Shown here piece by piece: positions 7,365 to 16,645 of a DNA stretch of 64,000 bases (position 1 is the first letter of the stretch; every line of letters begins with the position of its first letter). Source of the stretch: Muricoccus harenae (GTDB taxonomy: Bacteria; Pseudomonadota; Alphaproteobacteria; Acetobacterales; Acetobacteraceae); contig NZ_WWDL01000018.1 in NCBI RefSeq assembly GCF_009848505.1, positions 1 to 64,000 on the forward strand, read 5' to 3'. The translations under genes and the position numbers were made by a program. The notes beneath the pieces are model-generated. The model was not told the origin of the DNA and did no database searches. It worked only from the letters and a program-made list of their open reading frames with translations.

Positions 7365-7981
7365 ACTTACCCCCCTTTCCGGACGGGTCCCCAGCGGGGG
7401 ACGACGCCCGTCTTCGCGCGGCCAAGATCGTGGCGCGCGAAGAGGCGCAGGCGCGGCGTGCCTCGGCGCAGGCTGCGGGCACGGGCGTGGCGCTTTGCGC
7501 GCATGTGCTGCGCGATGCGCCGCCGCCGCCGGGCGCGGTGGTGGCCGGCTTCTGGCCCATGGGACATGAAATCGACGTGCGGCCGCTGATGCGGGCGCTG
7601 GAGGCGCGTGGGCATCAATTGTGCCTGCCGCGCACGCCCAAGCGTGGGCTGCCGCTGGATTTCCGCGCCTTCGCCTTCGGGAATGCCATGGCCAAGGGGC
7701 CTTTCGGCACGCTGCAGCCGCCGCCCGAGGCGCCACCCGTGGTGCCGGGCTGGGTGATCGTGCCGTTGCTGGCGTTCGATCGCGCGGGGCGCCGGCTGGG
7801 CTATGGCGGCGGATATTACGACCGGACGCTGGCGGCTCTGCCTGGCGTGCGGACGCTTGGCGTGGCCTTTGCCTGCCAGGAGATGGAGAAGGTGCCCGCC
7901 GGCCGCTTCGACGCGCCGCTGGATGCGGTGGCGACGGAGCAGGGCGTGGTGCGGTTCCGCGGGGAAGGTTTGAGCGGTTGA
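7352..7981 (+). CDS. 5-formyltetrahydrofolate cyclo-ligase
   Basis: 209 residues from ATG 7352 (MAAPHLPPFPDG). It converts 5-formyl-THF to 5,10-methenyl-THF using ATP. Seen: an N-terminal basic segment (AREEAQARRAS), VAGFWPMGHEIDVRPL, QLCLPRTP, and the signature VPLLAFDRAGRRLGYGGGYYDRTL carrying the phosphate/substrate loop. The start overlaps the closing stem of the 6S RNA, so the true start may be slightly downstream (for example GTG in AKIVAREE); E. coli also transcribes ssrS together with the homologous ygfA. Its stop TGA overlaps the next gene's TTG start. Confidence 0.88.
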   Translation: MAAPHLPPFPDGSPAGDDARLRAAKIVAREEAQARRASAQAAGTGVALCAHVLRDAPPPPGAVVAGFWPMGHEIDVRPLMRALEARGHQLCLPRTPKRGLPLDFRAFAFGNAMAKGPFGTLQPPPEAPPVVPGWVIVPLLAFDRAGRRLGYGGGYYDRTLAALPGVRTLGVAFACQEMEKVPAGRFDAPLDAVATEQGVVRFRGEGLSG

Positions 7982-8799
7982 GAATCCTGTTTCTGGGCGA
8001 TGTGGTCGGGCGCGCGGGGCGCGACGCGGTGACCTCGCTCCTGCCGAACCTGCGGGCGGAACTGTCCGCCGATCTGGTGGTGCTGAATGCGGAGAATGCC
8101 TCGCATGGCTTCGGTCTGGCGCCCGACATGGCGCGCGCCTTCCTCGAGGCCGGGGCGGATGTGCTGACGCTGGGCAACCATGCCTGGGACCGCAAGGAGA
8201 TCATCCCCTTCATCGAGGGCGAGCCGCGGCTGATCCGGCCGATGAACTACCCGCCCGGAACGCCTGGGCGCGGGGCGACGGTGGTGGAGGTGCGCGGCGG
8301 GCGCCGGGCACTGGTGATCCAGGTGATGGGGCGGCTGTTCATGGAGCCGCTGGACGATCCCTTCCGCGCCGCCCAGGGGGAGCTGGCGCGGCATACGATG
8401 GGCGCCAATGGCAGCGTGCAGGCCGTGGTGGTGGATATCCATGCCGAGGCGACAAGCGAGAAGCTGGGCTTCGCGCATTCCTTCGACGGTCGGGTGAGCC
8501 TGGTCGCGGGCACGCATACCCATGTGCCCACCGCCGATCACCAGGTGCTGGAGGGTGGCACCGGCTACATTACGGATGCCGGGATGTGCGGCGACTATGA
8601 CAGCGTGATCGGCATGCAGAAGGCCGGGGCCTCGATCCGCTTCTGGCGGAAGGTGCCGGCGGAGCGGCTGGCGCCGGCCGAGGGGGATGCGACGCTCTGC
8701 GGCGTGCTGGTGGAGACCGATGATGCGACCGGGCTGGCGCGGCGCATTGGCGCCCTGCGGGTCGGCGGGCGGCTTTCGCAGGTGATGCCGGAGTTCTGA
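7978..8799 (+). CDS. YmdB-type metallophosphoesterase (TIGR00282 family)
   Basis: 273 residues from TTG 7978, which overlaps the stop of the cyclo-ligase gene by four bases. MRILFLGDVVGRAGRD at the N-terminus holds the first metal-binding Asp; NAEN, LGNHAWDRKE and GTHTHVPTAD supply the remaining di-metal ligands of the family. The relatives (Bacillus YmdB, Deinococcus DR1281) hydrolyse 2',3'-cyclic nucleotides and affect RNA turnover. The cellular role here is not shown. Co-transcription with the folate gene follows the usual alphaproteobacterial order. Confidence 0.88.
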   Translation: MRILFLGDVVGRAGRDAVTSLLPNLRAELSADLVVLNAENASHGFGLAPDMARAFLEAGADVLTLGNHAWDRKEIIPFIEGEPRLIRPMNYPPGTPGRGATVVEVRGGRRALVIQVMGRLFMEPLDDPFRAAQGELARHTMGANGSVQAVVVDIHAEATSEKLGFAHSFDGRVSLVAGTHTHVPTADHQVLEGGTGYITDAGMCGDYDSVIGMQKAGASIRFWRKVPAERLAPAEGDATLCGVLVETDDATGLARRIGALRVGGRLSQVMPEF

Positions 8800-9130
8800 G
8801 CTAGGCGCTGGGCATTTGCGGGGGGGCGCCGAACGGCCCCTTTCCTGGCCGGGCTAAAGGGGCGCGGCGTTGCGCCGGCGGATCGGCGTTTCTGCCGATG
8901 CAACCGATCCCGGCTCCGGCCGCTATGGACCCGAACAGGTGCCTCCGCACGCCCGTATGGCGTGGCGAGGGGCCGTGCCGCGCCGGGAGGGCGGCCGATC
9001 GGCCATGGGCCGGACCCTTCCGGGTTGCCTCCCATGGTTTTCGCCTGTGCCCGGCCCGTCGGCCTGTCCGCGCGGCCAACCGATCCGCCGCGCGGCGGGC
9101 CAGAGAGCGAGCAGGGGAGTTTCCGAACGC
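8800..9130. other. Intergenic region, 331 bases, with one hairpin
   Basis: No credible gene is seen. Stem GCCCCTTT (8836-8843) pairs with AAAGGGGC (8856-8863) across a 12-base loop and may end the upstream operon, although no T run follows. The remainder is GC-rich. AGGGGAG about 12 bases before ATG 9131 is the ribosome-binding site of the channel gene. Confidence 0.6.
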
Positions 9131-11653
9131 ATGCAGGCATTCATCCGCGCCAGAGTCCTGTTCGAGCGGCCGCCGGGCCTTCGCGTCCGGCGTCCGGGTT
9201 CCTCCGCGGCGCGGGTGCGGGTGCTTGTGCTGGCCCTGGTCGCGCTGTTGCCGCTCGCGCTGGCTCCGGCGTGGTCGCAGGAGGCTGGGGCGGTGCGGCC
9301 GCTTGACCTTTCCCCGGAGCAGGCGCGGCAGGCGCTCGACATCCTCCAGGATGGGGCGCGGCGCCAGGAGGTGATCAACCTCCTGCGGGCCGTGGCCGGG
9401 GCGGCACCCTCTGCGGGCAATGCCGCCGCACCGGCCGCTCCCGTGGAGGCTCCTGTGACTGCTCCGGCGGCGGCACCGGCGGCCGCACCGGCACCCGAGA
9501 CGCCGGCCGATACGGTGACGCTCACCTCGGACAGTCTGCTGGCGGCTATCATTGCGGCCCTGTCGGGCTGGCTGTCTTCGCTGTCGGCGCATCTGGCGAC
9601 GGCGGGGGGCACGATCTCCAGCCTGCCGCTGGTGTGGAACTGGCTGGTGCGGACGGCGAGCAATCCCTTCGCGCAATCGGCTCTGCTGGACCTGGCCTGG
9701 CGGCTGGCGGTGGTGCTGGCCTGTGCCTGGGCCGCGCGCTGGCTGGTGGTGCGCGCCTTCCACCGGCCGATGCGCGCGGTGGAGCGCCATGCGGAGGCGA
9801 AGCTGGCCGAGCGGCGTGCGGAGCGGGCGACGGGCGGGACGACGGTGGCCGAGGCCATCGCTAGCCGGGCGGAGCTGCGACTGATCCAGCGCGCGCCCTG
9901 GGCGCTGCTGCGGCTGGTGCTGGAGCTGGTGCCGATCGCAGTCTTTGCCCTCGTGGGCAACCTGCTGCTGGCGACGCAGATCGGGCATGGCGCCGTCGTG
10001 TCGCTGATCATCCTGGCGGCGGTGAACGCCTTCGTCATCCAGCATTTGGTGATGGCGCTGGGGCGGGCGATCGTCTCCCCGGACTCGCGCGCGCTGCGGC
10101 TATTCCGGCTCTCCGATGAAAGCGCGGCCTATGCGGAGATCTGGCTCGGGCGGATTTCGGGCGTCCCGATCTATGGCATGGCGGTGCTGGAGATCGCGCG
10201 GATCCTGGGGCTGTATCCGGCGGCCTATGCCTCCGCGGCGAAGCTGGTCGTGCTGCTGAACCATGTGCTGCTGATCATCGTGGTGCTGCAGTGCCGCCGC
10301 AGCGTGGCGGCGATGATCGACCCGCCGGAGGGCGCGAGCGGTACGTTGGCGGTGGCGCGGCACTGGCTGGCGCGGGTGTGGCACATCGTGGCCATTGTCA
10401 TGCTCGTCGCGCTGTGGTTCGTCTGGGCGCTGCGGATCGAGAATGGCTACGGGCTGCTGCTGCGTTATGTGGGCGCGAGCATTGCGGTGCTGGTGGTCGC
10501 GCGGCTGGTTGCGGTGGCGCTGCTGCGGCTACTGGACCGGATGCTGAAGATCAGCGCCGAGAAGACGCAGCGGCTGCCATTCCTGGAGGGGCGGGCGAAC
10601 CGCTACGTGCCACTGCTGCGGCGGACAGTCACCGTGCTGGTCGGCACCGTCACGCTGCTTGCGCTGCTGGAGATCTGGGGGGGCGACGTGGCCGGCTCCT
10701 TCTATGAGGGCGGGCTTGGGCAGCGCCTGGCGAGCGCCGCGATCGTGCTGCTGGTGGCGGGCCTGCTCGCGGTGCTGATCTGGGAGGGCGTGAACAGCTG
10801 GATCGATCGCGAAATCGCCGGCATGTCGGCGCGCGGCGAATATGCGCGGGCGGCGCGGCTACGTACGCTGCTGCCGCTGATGCATTCGACGCTGCTGGTG
10901 GTGATCGTTCTGATCGTCGGCTTCACCGCGCTGTCGCAGCTGGGGGTGAACATCGCGCCGCTTCTGGCGGGGGCGGGGATCCTGGGCGTGGCCGTCGGCT
11001 TCGGCTCGCAGAAGCTGGTGCAGGACGTGATCACCGGCATCTTCCTGTTGCTGGAGAACACCATGCAGGTGGGGGATTGGGTGACGGTCTCCGGGTTGTC
11101 GGGATCGGTGGAGAATCTGTCGATCCGCACGATCCGGTTGCGCGCGGGCGATGGCTCGGTGCATGTCATCCCGTTCAGCTCGGTGACGACGGTAACGAAC
11201 ACGAACAAGGGTATCGGCAATGCGGCCGTTTCCGTGACGGTGAATTTCGCGGAGGATCCGGACCGGGTGGGGAGCGTGCTGAAGGAGATCGGTGCCGGGA
11301 TGCGCGAGGATCCCGCCTTCAAGGATCAGATCCTGGACGACTTCGCGCTCTGGGGCGTGGACAAGGTGGATGGCGCCACCTTCACCGTGCTGGGGCAAAT
11401 GCGCTGCAAGGACACCGGGCGCTGGGGCGTGCAGCGCGAGTTCAACCGGCGCATCAAGCAGCGCTTCGAGGAGTTGGGAATTGCCATCGCGCTGCCGGCG
11501 CAGGCGGTGGTGCTGTCACGCCCGGGGCGGGGCGGGGGCAAAGCCGGGCTTCGGGATGAGCCGCGGCGGGAGCTGGCGCACGAGCCGGCGGTGGCGGATG
11601 GTGGTGCCGACACGCGCTCGCCGCCACCCGCCGCGCTGGGAAATACGCAGTAG
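9131..11653 (+). CDS. Large MscS-family mechanosensitive ion channel
   Basis: 840 residues from ATG 9131; the frame is open further upstream but lacks coding character there. A signal peptide (VLVLALVALLPLALAPAWSQ) ends near residue 46, followed by an Ala/Pro-rich periplasmic region. Roughly eight to ten membrane segments follow (about residues 170-620). The pore helix and beta domain typical of MscS are plain: AGAGILGVAVGFGSQKLVQD, then NTMQVGDWVTVSGLSGSVE and TIRLRAGDGSVHVIPFSSV. Such extended MscS/MscK-like proteins release solutes on hypo-osmotic shock. It appears monocistronic. The highly charged C-terminal tail is not conserved in the family. Confidence 0.88.
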   Translation: MQAFIRARVLFERPPGLRVRRPGSSAARVRVLVLALVALLPLALAPAWSQEAGAVRPLDLSPEQARQALDILQDGARRQEVINLLRAVAGAAPSAGNAAAPAAPVEAPVTAPAAAPAAAPAPETPADTVTLTSDSLLAAIIAALSGWLSSLSAHLATAGGTISSLPLVWNWLVRTASNPFAQSALLDLAWRLAVVLACAWAARWLVVRAFHRPMRAVERHAEAKLAERRAERATGGTTVAEAIASRAELRLIQRAPWALLRLVLELVPIAVFALVGNLLLATQIGHGAVVSLIILAAVNAFVIQHLVMALGRAIVSPDSRALRLFRLSDESAAYAEIWLGRISGVPIYGMAVLEIARILGLYPAAYASAAKLVVLLNHVLLIIVVLQCRRSVAAMIDPPEGASGTLAVARHWLARVWHIVAIVMLVALWFVWALRIENGYGLLLRYVGASIAVLVVARLVAVALLRLLDRMLKISAEKTQRLPFLEGRANRYVPLLRRTVTVLVGTVTLLALLEIWGGDVAGSFYEGGLGQRLASAAIVLLVAGLLAVLIWEGVNSWIDREIAGMSARGEYARAARLRTLLPLMHSTLLVVIVLIVGFTALSQLGVNIAPLLAGAGILGVAVGFGSQKLVQDVITGIFLLLENTMQVGDWVTVSGLSGSVENLSIRTIRLRAGDGSVHVIPFSSVTTVTNTNKGIGNAAVSVTVNFAEDPDRVGSVLKEIGAGMREDPAFKDQILDDFALWGVDKVDGATFTVLGQMRCKDTGRWGVQREFNRRIKQRFEELGIAIALPAQAVVLSRPGRGGGKAGLRDEPRRELAHEPAVADGGADTRSPPPAALGNTQ

Positions 11654-11708
11654 GGCGGATAGCTGACGACCGCGACCGGTCGGGAGCGTGAAGCCGCTCC
11701 AGCCGCGA

Positions 11709-12269
11709 TCAGATGTGGATCAACTCCGGCGCGAAGAAGCCGAGGCCGGTGAGGGCAATGCCGAGCAGGCCAAGGGCGGCACCGCCCAGGGCCAGCAGCG
11801 GCACGCCGGTGACGATCGAGGCGGAGGCGACGACGATCGCCACCTGGAAGGCGGCGGAGCCGAATTCATGCATGTGGTAGGCGGCCATGGAGCGGTCGCG
11901 GATGCGCTCGGCGGCCTGCGCGCGGCTGGACAGCTCGCGGCGGCCCTCGCCGGTGGCGGGCTCGCTTTCCCAGCGCTGGATGGTGCCCTGCCAGTTCTCG
12001 ACCTGCCGTGCCACGGCGGCGCGGCGTGCTTCATCGGTGCTTTCGGGCTGGATTGCCGCGGCCTCGGCGGCGGTGCGCAGGGTGGTTTGGCGGATGCTGC
12101 GCGCCTGGAAGAAGGCCCAGAGGTTGGAGGCCTCCACGTTGCGCGAGAGCGCCTCCGTCTGGGCGCTCTTGGCGCCGGTTTCGGCGATGGCGAGGAGGAG
12201 GGCAAGCACCGCAATCAGAAGCGCGACGCGCTTGTTCCCGCCATGCTCGACATGTCCGTGACCGGCCAT
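11709..12269 (-). CDS. DUF4337 family membrane protein
   Basis: 186 residues from ATG 12269 (MAGHGHVEHGG). One N-terminal membrane helix (RVALLIAVLALLLAIAETGAK) is followed by a helical soluble region (NLWAFFQARSIRQTTLRTAAEAA), and two C-terminal membrane helices (FQVAIVVASASIVTG and LGLLGIALTGLGFF) end in a short periplasmic tail. This helix-coil-two helices layout with the NLWAFFQAR motif is that of DUF4337 proteins, of unknown function. Convergent with the MscS-type gene; the next gene upstream on this strand is the FAD monooxygenase, 65 bases away. Confidence 0.85.
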   Translation of the reverse strand: MAGHGHVEHGGNKRVALLIAVLALLLAIAETGAKSAQTEALSRNVEASNLWAFFQARSIRQTTLRTAAEAAAIQPESTDEARRAAVARQVENWQGTIQRWESEPATGEGRRELSSRAQAAERIRDRSMAAYHMHEFGSAAFQVAIVVASASIVTGVPLLALGGAALGLLGIALTGLGFFAPELIHI

Positions 12270-12334
12270 GGCCGCGATTCCCGAATTGTTGCGGCGCTGC
12301 AATGCCATCGCGCCGTGCCATTGGGAAGTGGGCC

Positions 12335-13420
12335 TCAGTCCCGGATTGGCGGGTAGTTCAGGCCCGCGATCTGCGCCTCGAAGCGGCGGACCAGGGCGGG
12401 GATATGGAAGGCGAGGCGCAGCAGCGTGCCGCGCAACGGGGCGAGCAAGCCGGGCGCCAGCATGGCGCGAGTGATGCGGTCCGTGTTGCGCAGGACGGTG
12501 TGTGCCACGGCCCTGCGCTCGGCGGCCCAGGCATCGACCACAGCCTCGCCGCCGGCAATGGCGCGGGCGAGGGACCAGGCGTCTTGGATGCCGATGTTCA
12601 TGCCCTGGCCGCCTGCCGGGGAGTGGATATGCGCGGCATCGCCGGCGAGCACCACGCGGCCGTGGCGCATCTTGGTGACCTGGCGCTGGCTGATGCTGAA
12701 GGCGCTCCACCAGGATGGGTCGTGCGGCTCGATGCCGGGGCGGCGGAACGGAGCCATGTCGCCCTCGGCAGGGGCAGGGCCGTCCTCGGACAGCGCGGTC
12801 ACCAGGCGCCAGGTGCCACCGGGCAGGCCGAAGCCAAGCAGGAGTGGGTAAGGAACGACATTGAGATAGCCTTCGGCCAGCCCGTCCACCTGCGCATCGG
12901 TCAGGATCAGGCGCGCGTCGTAGCGCTTGCCGGGGAAGGGATCGCCGAGGGCGTGGCGGACGGCGCTATGGGCACCGTCACAACCCGCGACCCAGTCGGT
13001 CTCGGCCAGTTCCTCCCTGCCATCGGCATGGCGGAGGACGGCACGACCGTCGCGCAGGGCCTCGAAAGCCACGCCGCGCTCGGGCGGGTCGCCGGCCGCT
13101 TCCAGGATCGCCTCGGTGCGGGCCTGCGGAAGGATGACCATGCTGGGGAAGCGGGGATGCGCGCCGGGGAAGGGCGCATGGACCGTGCGGGTGCCGAGAT
13201 GCAGGCAGGCGCCGCGCACCGGGATGGCCTCGGCGAGGATGGTGGAGGCCAGGCCGAGCCGGTCCAGCACCTCGAGCGTGCGGGCCTGGATGCCGAGGGC
13301 GCGGGACCAGGGCAGGCGCGATTCGGCGCGCTCGATCAGCCGATAAGGAATACCGCGGCGCTTCAGGGCGAGCGCCAGGACGAGTCCGGCGGGACCGGCG
13401 CCCACGATCAGGACGGACAT
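12335..13420 (-). CDS. FAD-dependent monooxygenase (PHBH/UbiH-like)
   Basis: 361 residues. The N-terminal dinucleotide motif is VLIVGAGPAGLVLALAL; the second FAD/NAD-linked motif is WVAGCDGAHSAVR (DG motif); and GDAAHIHSPAGGQGMNIGIQD is the GD motif binding the FAD ribityl chain. All three are intact, so it should be an active class A flavoprotein hydroxylase. The aromatic substrate cannot be read from sequence: no ring-cleavage genes are nearby. The C-terminus is shorter than in many phenol hydroxylases, with no thioredoxin-like domain. Confidence 0.87.
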   Translation of the reverse strand: MSVLIVGAGPAGLVLALALKRRGIPYRLIERAESRLPWSRALGIQARTLEVLDRLGLASTILAEAIPVRGACLHLGTRTVHAPFPGAHPRFPSMVILPQARTEAILEAAGDPPERGVAFEALRDGRAVLRHADGREELAETDWVAGCDGAHSAVRHALGDPFPGKRYDARLILTDAQVDGLAEGYLNVVPYPLLLGFGLPGGTWRLVTALSEDGPAPAEGDMAPFRRPGIEPHDPSWWSAFSISQRQVTKMRHGRVVLAGDAAHIHSPAGGQGMNIGIQDAWSLARAIAGGEAVVDAWAAERRAVAHTVLRNTDRITRAMLAPGLLAPLRGTLLRLAFHIPALVRRFEAQIAGLNYPPIRD

Positions 13421-13501
13421 CGGCTCTCCGCCATGGTTGGGGTGGGCAGGGTAGCGCGGGCCCGGGATTTGGGAAGGCAGCCGGCGGGAATGCCCTGGCC
13501 G

Positions 13502-14143
13502 TCAGCCGGGGAGATGCATGAAGTTCGCCGTGGCGCTGGCGCTGGCGCGGGCGAGGAGGGCGCGCATGGCGGGGTTCTCGTCGCCATGCTCGGCGGTGAG
13601 GGCCTCCATCGGGCAGAAATACTCATGGGCCTGCGGCATCTGGCTGCGGGCGAAGCCATCATACTGGCGGGACTTCAGACCGAAGAGCACGCGCATGTCT
13701 CGCACCGGCAGAACCAGCGGCTCCGTGGGTTCCCGGCGCAGCAGGCGGATGAGCTTCCAGCGGGGCGTGGGGTCCTCTGGTTGGCAGGGTGCAAGCAGCC
13801 AGGGCAGTGGGCAGACAGCCAGGAGCGAGGTGGTGGACGGGGCGAAGCGCGAGCGCTTGTCGAGAAGGTTCTGCAGGCTGGAGCAGGCCTCGATGCAGAG
13901 GATGTCCGCATAGGGGTCGGCCGGGTCCGGCGAGAAGTGGAGCCAGAGCCCCTCCGGCAGGGTGCGGAGCCGGTTGGTGCCGGGCAGCTTGAGGAAGGGG
14001 TGGTTCGCCGTCTGCAGATCGCCGGGGCGGGCACGGCGCCAGGTGCCGGGCTGCTTCGCGTTGACCGGAGCGCCGGGCGGGCGCTGCGGCCAATGCCTGA
14101 GGCGGCGGCGGACCTGTTCATCCATTGGGGGCGGCAGGGACAT
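13502..14143 (-). CDS. Hypothetical protein, unknown family
   Basis: 213 residues if started at ATG 14143 (MSLPPPMDEQVRRRLRHWP); ATG 14125 and a frame reaching GTG 14300-14302 are alternatives. I prefer 14143 because the sequence upstream is AT-rich and unlike coding sequence here. No recognised domain. Features: an Arg/Pro-rich N-terminus, a hydrophobic LLAVCPLPWLLAP stretch, and a conserved-looking C-terminal part (KSRQYDGFARSQMPQAHEYFCPMEAL). No signal peptide is evident for the preferred start. It lies between the FAD monooxygenase and gltA, on the same strand as both. Confidence 0.55.
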   Translation of the reverse strand: MSLPPPMDEQVRRRLRHWPQRPPGAPVNAKQPGTWRRARPGDLQTANHPFLKLPGTNRLRTLPEGLWLHFSPDPADPYADILCIEACSSLQNLLDKRSRFAPSTTSLLAVCPLPWLLAPCQPEDPTPRWKLIRLLRREPTEPLVLPVRDMRVLFGLKSRQYDGFARSQMPQAHEYFCPMEALTAEHGDENPAMRALLARASASATANFMHLPG

Positions 14144-14480
14144 GGGGCAGGAAGATTCAATGTTCACGGGTACAAGACCTTTGGTCTGCAACTCCATGTA
14201 GCAGAACCCATTCACCAGATCGTTATCAAGAAAACATTGCACAAACATGCGAATATTCCGCGGCGAAATCTTGTGCTTTCTTGGATTTCCGTCAGATGCC
14301 ACGCGCCGATGGCAATGAATATTTCTATGCGTTTTCTATTTACTCCATCATACTAGAAGATGTTCTTTGAGCGTGATGTGAATTCACGCGTGGGGTATGA
14401 AAAAGCCCGCCCCGGAGGGGCGGGCCTTGCCAGGCGCGGCTTGCGGGGCGGGCGGATCAGGCACCGCGCCCCATGCCGGT
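14144..14480. other. Intergenic region with an AT-rich stretch, 337 bases
   Basis: About 14155-14395 is strikingly AT-rich compared with its surroundings, with no gene I can support and no repeats. The right end (14400-14425) is the gltA terminator. It may hold the promoter of the unknown gene at 13502-14143, or be a remnant of inserted DNA. Confidence 0.6.
14400..14425 (-). terminator. Terminator of gltA
   Basis: GCCCGCCCC (14405-14413) pairs with GGGGCGGGC (14417-14425) across a three-base loop. On the minus strand a T run (AAAA at 14401-14404) follows, 55 bases past the gltA stop. Confidence 0.85.
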
Positions 14481-15785
14481 TCAGCGCTTCTCGACCGGCG
14501 TGTAGTCGCGGTTGGTCGCGCCGGTATAGACCTGACGCGGGCGGCCGATGCGCTGCGCAGGATCCTCGATCATCTCCTTCCACTGGCTGACCCAGCCGAC
14601 GGTGCGGGCGACCGCGAAGAGCACGGTGAACATGCTGGTCGGGATGCCCATCGCCTTCAGGATGATGCCCGAATAGAAGTCGACATTCGGGTAGAGCTTG
14701 CGGGAGACGAAATACTCGTCTTCCAGGGCGATCCGCTCCATCTCCATCGCCATGTCGAGCAACGGCTCGTCCTTGATGCCGAGCTCGGCGAGGACCTCGT
14801 GGCAGGTCTCCTTCATGATCTTCGCGCGCGGGTCGAAGTTCTTGTAGACCCGGTGGCCGAAGCCCATGAGCTTCACATGGGAGTTCTTGTCCTTCACCTT
14901 CTCGATGAAGGCGGGGATGTTCTCCGGGGAGCCGATCTCCTCCAGCATCTTCAGCACCGCCTCGTTGGCGCCGCCATGGGCGGGGCCCCAGAGCGCCGCG
15001 ATGCCGGCCGCGATGCAGGCATAGGGGTTGGCGCCGGTGGAGCCGGCGAGGCGCACGGTGGAGGTGGAGGCGTTCTGCTCGTGATCCGCATGCAGGACCA
15101 GGATGCGGTCCATCGCGCGGGCGAGAATCGGGTTGACCTTGTAGTCCTCCGCCGGGACGGCGTTCAGCATGTAGAGGAAGTTTTCCGCGTAGTTCAGGTC
15201 GTTGCGCGGATACACGAAGGGCTGGCCGACCGAGTACTTGTAGGCCATGGCCGCGATGGTCGGGACCTTGGCGATCAGGCGGAAGGCCGAGATCTCGCGC
15301 TGGCGCGGATCATTGATGTCGAGCGCGTCGTGGTAGAAGGCCGAGAGGGCGCCAACCACGCCGCAGAGGATCGCCATCGGGTGCGCGTCGCGGCGGAAGC
15401 CGTCGAAGAAGCGGCGGATCTGCTCATGCACCATGGTGTGCATGGTGACGTCTTGGGTGAACTGGGCGAGCTGCTTCTTGTTCGGCAGCTCCCCATTCAG
15501 CAGCAGGTAGGAGACCTCGGTGAAGTCGGAGTTCTCGGCGAGTTGCTCGATCGGGTAGCCGCGATAGAGCAGGATGCCCTGGTCGCCGTCGATATAGGTG
15601 ATCTTGCTCTCGCAGGCCGCGGTCATGCCGAAGCCCGGATCGAAGGTGAAGATGCCGAGATCGGCATAGAGCTTTCGGATGTCCGCCACCGCCGGTCCGA
15701 CGCTCGCCTGCACCAGCGGCGCGCTGCTCGAGCGGTTGGTGCCGTCGAGCGTGAGGGTGACAGAGCCCTTGGAGGCGTCGCTCAT
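14481..15785 (-). CDS. gltA: Citrate synthase
   Basis: 434 residues, usual length for the hexameric, NADH-regulated type II enzyme. It condenses acetyl-CoA and oxaloacetate at the entry of the TCA cycle. Catalytic histidine regions are evident: [23 protein letters not shown] and [15 protein letters not shown], with the Asp of the triad in the C-terminal helical region. The N-terminal beta domain (VTLTLDG) matches Gram-negative type II enzymes. The start ATG 15785 is preceded by GAGGATC. A 5' leader hairpin (GCCGGT/ACCGGC near 15800-15816) was noted. It is monocistronic with a clear terminator. Confidence 0.95.
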   Translation of the reverse strand: MSDASKGSVTLTLDGTNRSSSAPLVQASVGPAVADIRKLYADLGIFTFDPGFGMTAACESKITYIDGDQGILLYRGYPIEQLAENSDFTEVSYLLLNGELPNKKQLAQFTQDVTMHTMVHEQIRRFFDGFRRDAHPMAILCGVVGALSAFYHDALDINDPRQREISAFRLIAKVPTIAAMAYKYSVGQPFVYPRNDLNYAENFLYMLNAVPAEDYKVNPILARAMDRILVLHADHEQNASTSTVRLAGSTGANPYACIAAGIAALWGPAHGGANEAVLKMLEEIGSPENIPAFIEKVKDKNSHVKLMGFGHRVYKNFDPRAKIMKETCHEVLAELGIKDEPLLDMAMEMERIALEDEYFVSRKLYPNVDFYSGIILKAMGIPTSMFTVLFAVARTVGWVSQWKEMIEDPAQRIGRPRQVYTGATNRDYTPVEKR

Positions 15786-16008
15786 GCGTTGATCCTCGCA
15801 GCCGGTATGAGACCGGCCGTATTGGTGGACACATTATTCCGAAGGGGCGATGGGCGGTAGGCGGCACTCGGGTCGCACCCGCTTCCGTTCCCCGGGGAAT
15901 GGTGCGGCGCAAGATAGGCCAGACGGCGGGCTTGTCCATCCACATGGCCGGAGGGACGGCGCCGCGCCTGTCGCAGGATGCCCCGGAAGTGGATCCGGGG
16001 TGCGGATT

Positions 16009-16563
16009 TCAGCGCTCGCGCCAGGATTTCGGCGGGCGGGCACCGGCGGCCCAGAGGCCGAGGCCGGCGGAACGGGCCGCCTGCTCGAGCGGAGCGAAGG
16101 CGGAGTCCTCGCCCAGGGCCCAGCCGGCGGAGACGAGGGCGCCGTTCAGCTCCACCGCCCCGGCCTCGCAGCGGCCGAGGCCGCGGCCGAAGCGGTCGCG
16201 GCCCTGGACGCGGCATTGCACGGCGCGTCCGGCAACGATGCGCGAGAGCACCTCGGCCGAGCCGGCGCCGCAGTCGAACTCGCGCCCGGCCGGATCGCGG
16301 CAGGTCTCACCGCGGGCCGGGGCCTCAAGTCCGCGCAGGCGCACGATCCGGTCCGACAGGCGCAGCGTATCGCCATCCACCACCAGCACCTCGGCTGGGG
16401 TGGCGGCCCAGCCTTGTTCAAGCGGGGAATTGCCTAAGAGCTGGGTCGGGCCGCCGAGTCCGATCCATGTCGCGGCGCCGGCCGCCAAGCCGAGCAGCAG
16501 CAAGGGCCCGCGCCAGGCACGGGGGGAGGGGGCGGGACGAAAGATGCGGCGACGGGGAAGCAC
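16009..16563 (-). CDS. Thermonuclease (SNase-like) family protein
   Basis: 184 residues if begun at GTG 16563, which has CAGGG nine bases before it; the longer frame overlaps the upstream phosphatase gene and is rejected. A hydrophobic N-terminal segment (GPLLLLGLAAGAATWIGL) suggests membrane anchoring or export. The SNase core follows: VLVVDGDTLRLSDRIVRLRGLEAPARG with the calcium-site Asp, and CRVQGRDRFGRGLGRC with the catalytic Arg region. Two Cys pairs may form disulfides. Typical role: extracytoplasmic nuclease; the exact substrate is not known. Confidence 0.75.
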   Translation of the reverse strand: MLPRRRIFRPAPSPRAWRGPLLLLGLAAGAATWIGLGGPTQLLGNSPLEQGWAATPAEVLVVDGDTLRLSDRIVRLRGLEAPARGETCRDPAGREFDCGAGSAEVLSRIVAGRAVQCRVQGRDRFGRGLGRCEAGAVELNGALVSAGWALGEDSAFAPLEQAARSAGLGLWAAGARPPKSWRER

Positions 16564-16645
16564 TGCAACCCTGCGTAGCAAGCAGCGGCGCCCCCACACA
16601 AGCGGGGATGCGGCGCGGTTTTCCGGGAATTCTGCGGTGGGCGGA

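Noticed and set aside
12008-14356. A 782-codon + strand open frame
   Set aside because: It covers the minus-strand FAD monooxygenase, which has clear motifs. The + frame has no recognisable domain and a shadow-like composition.
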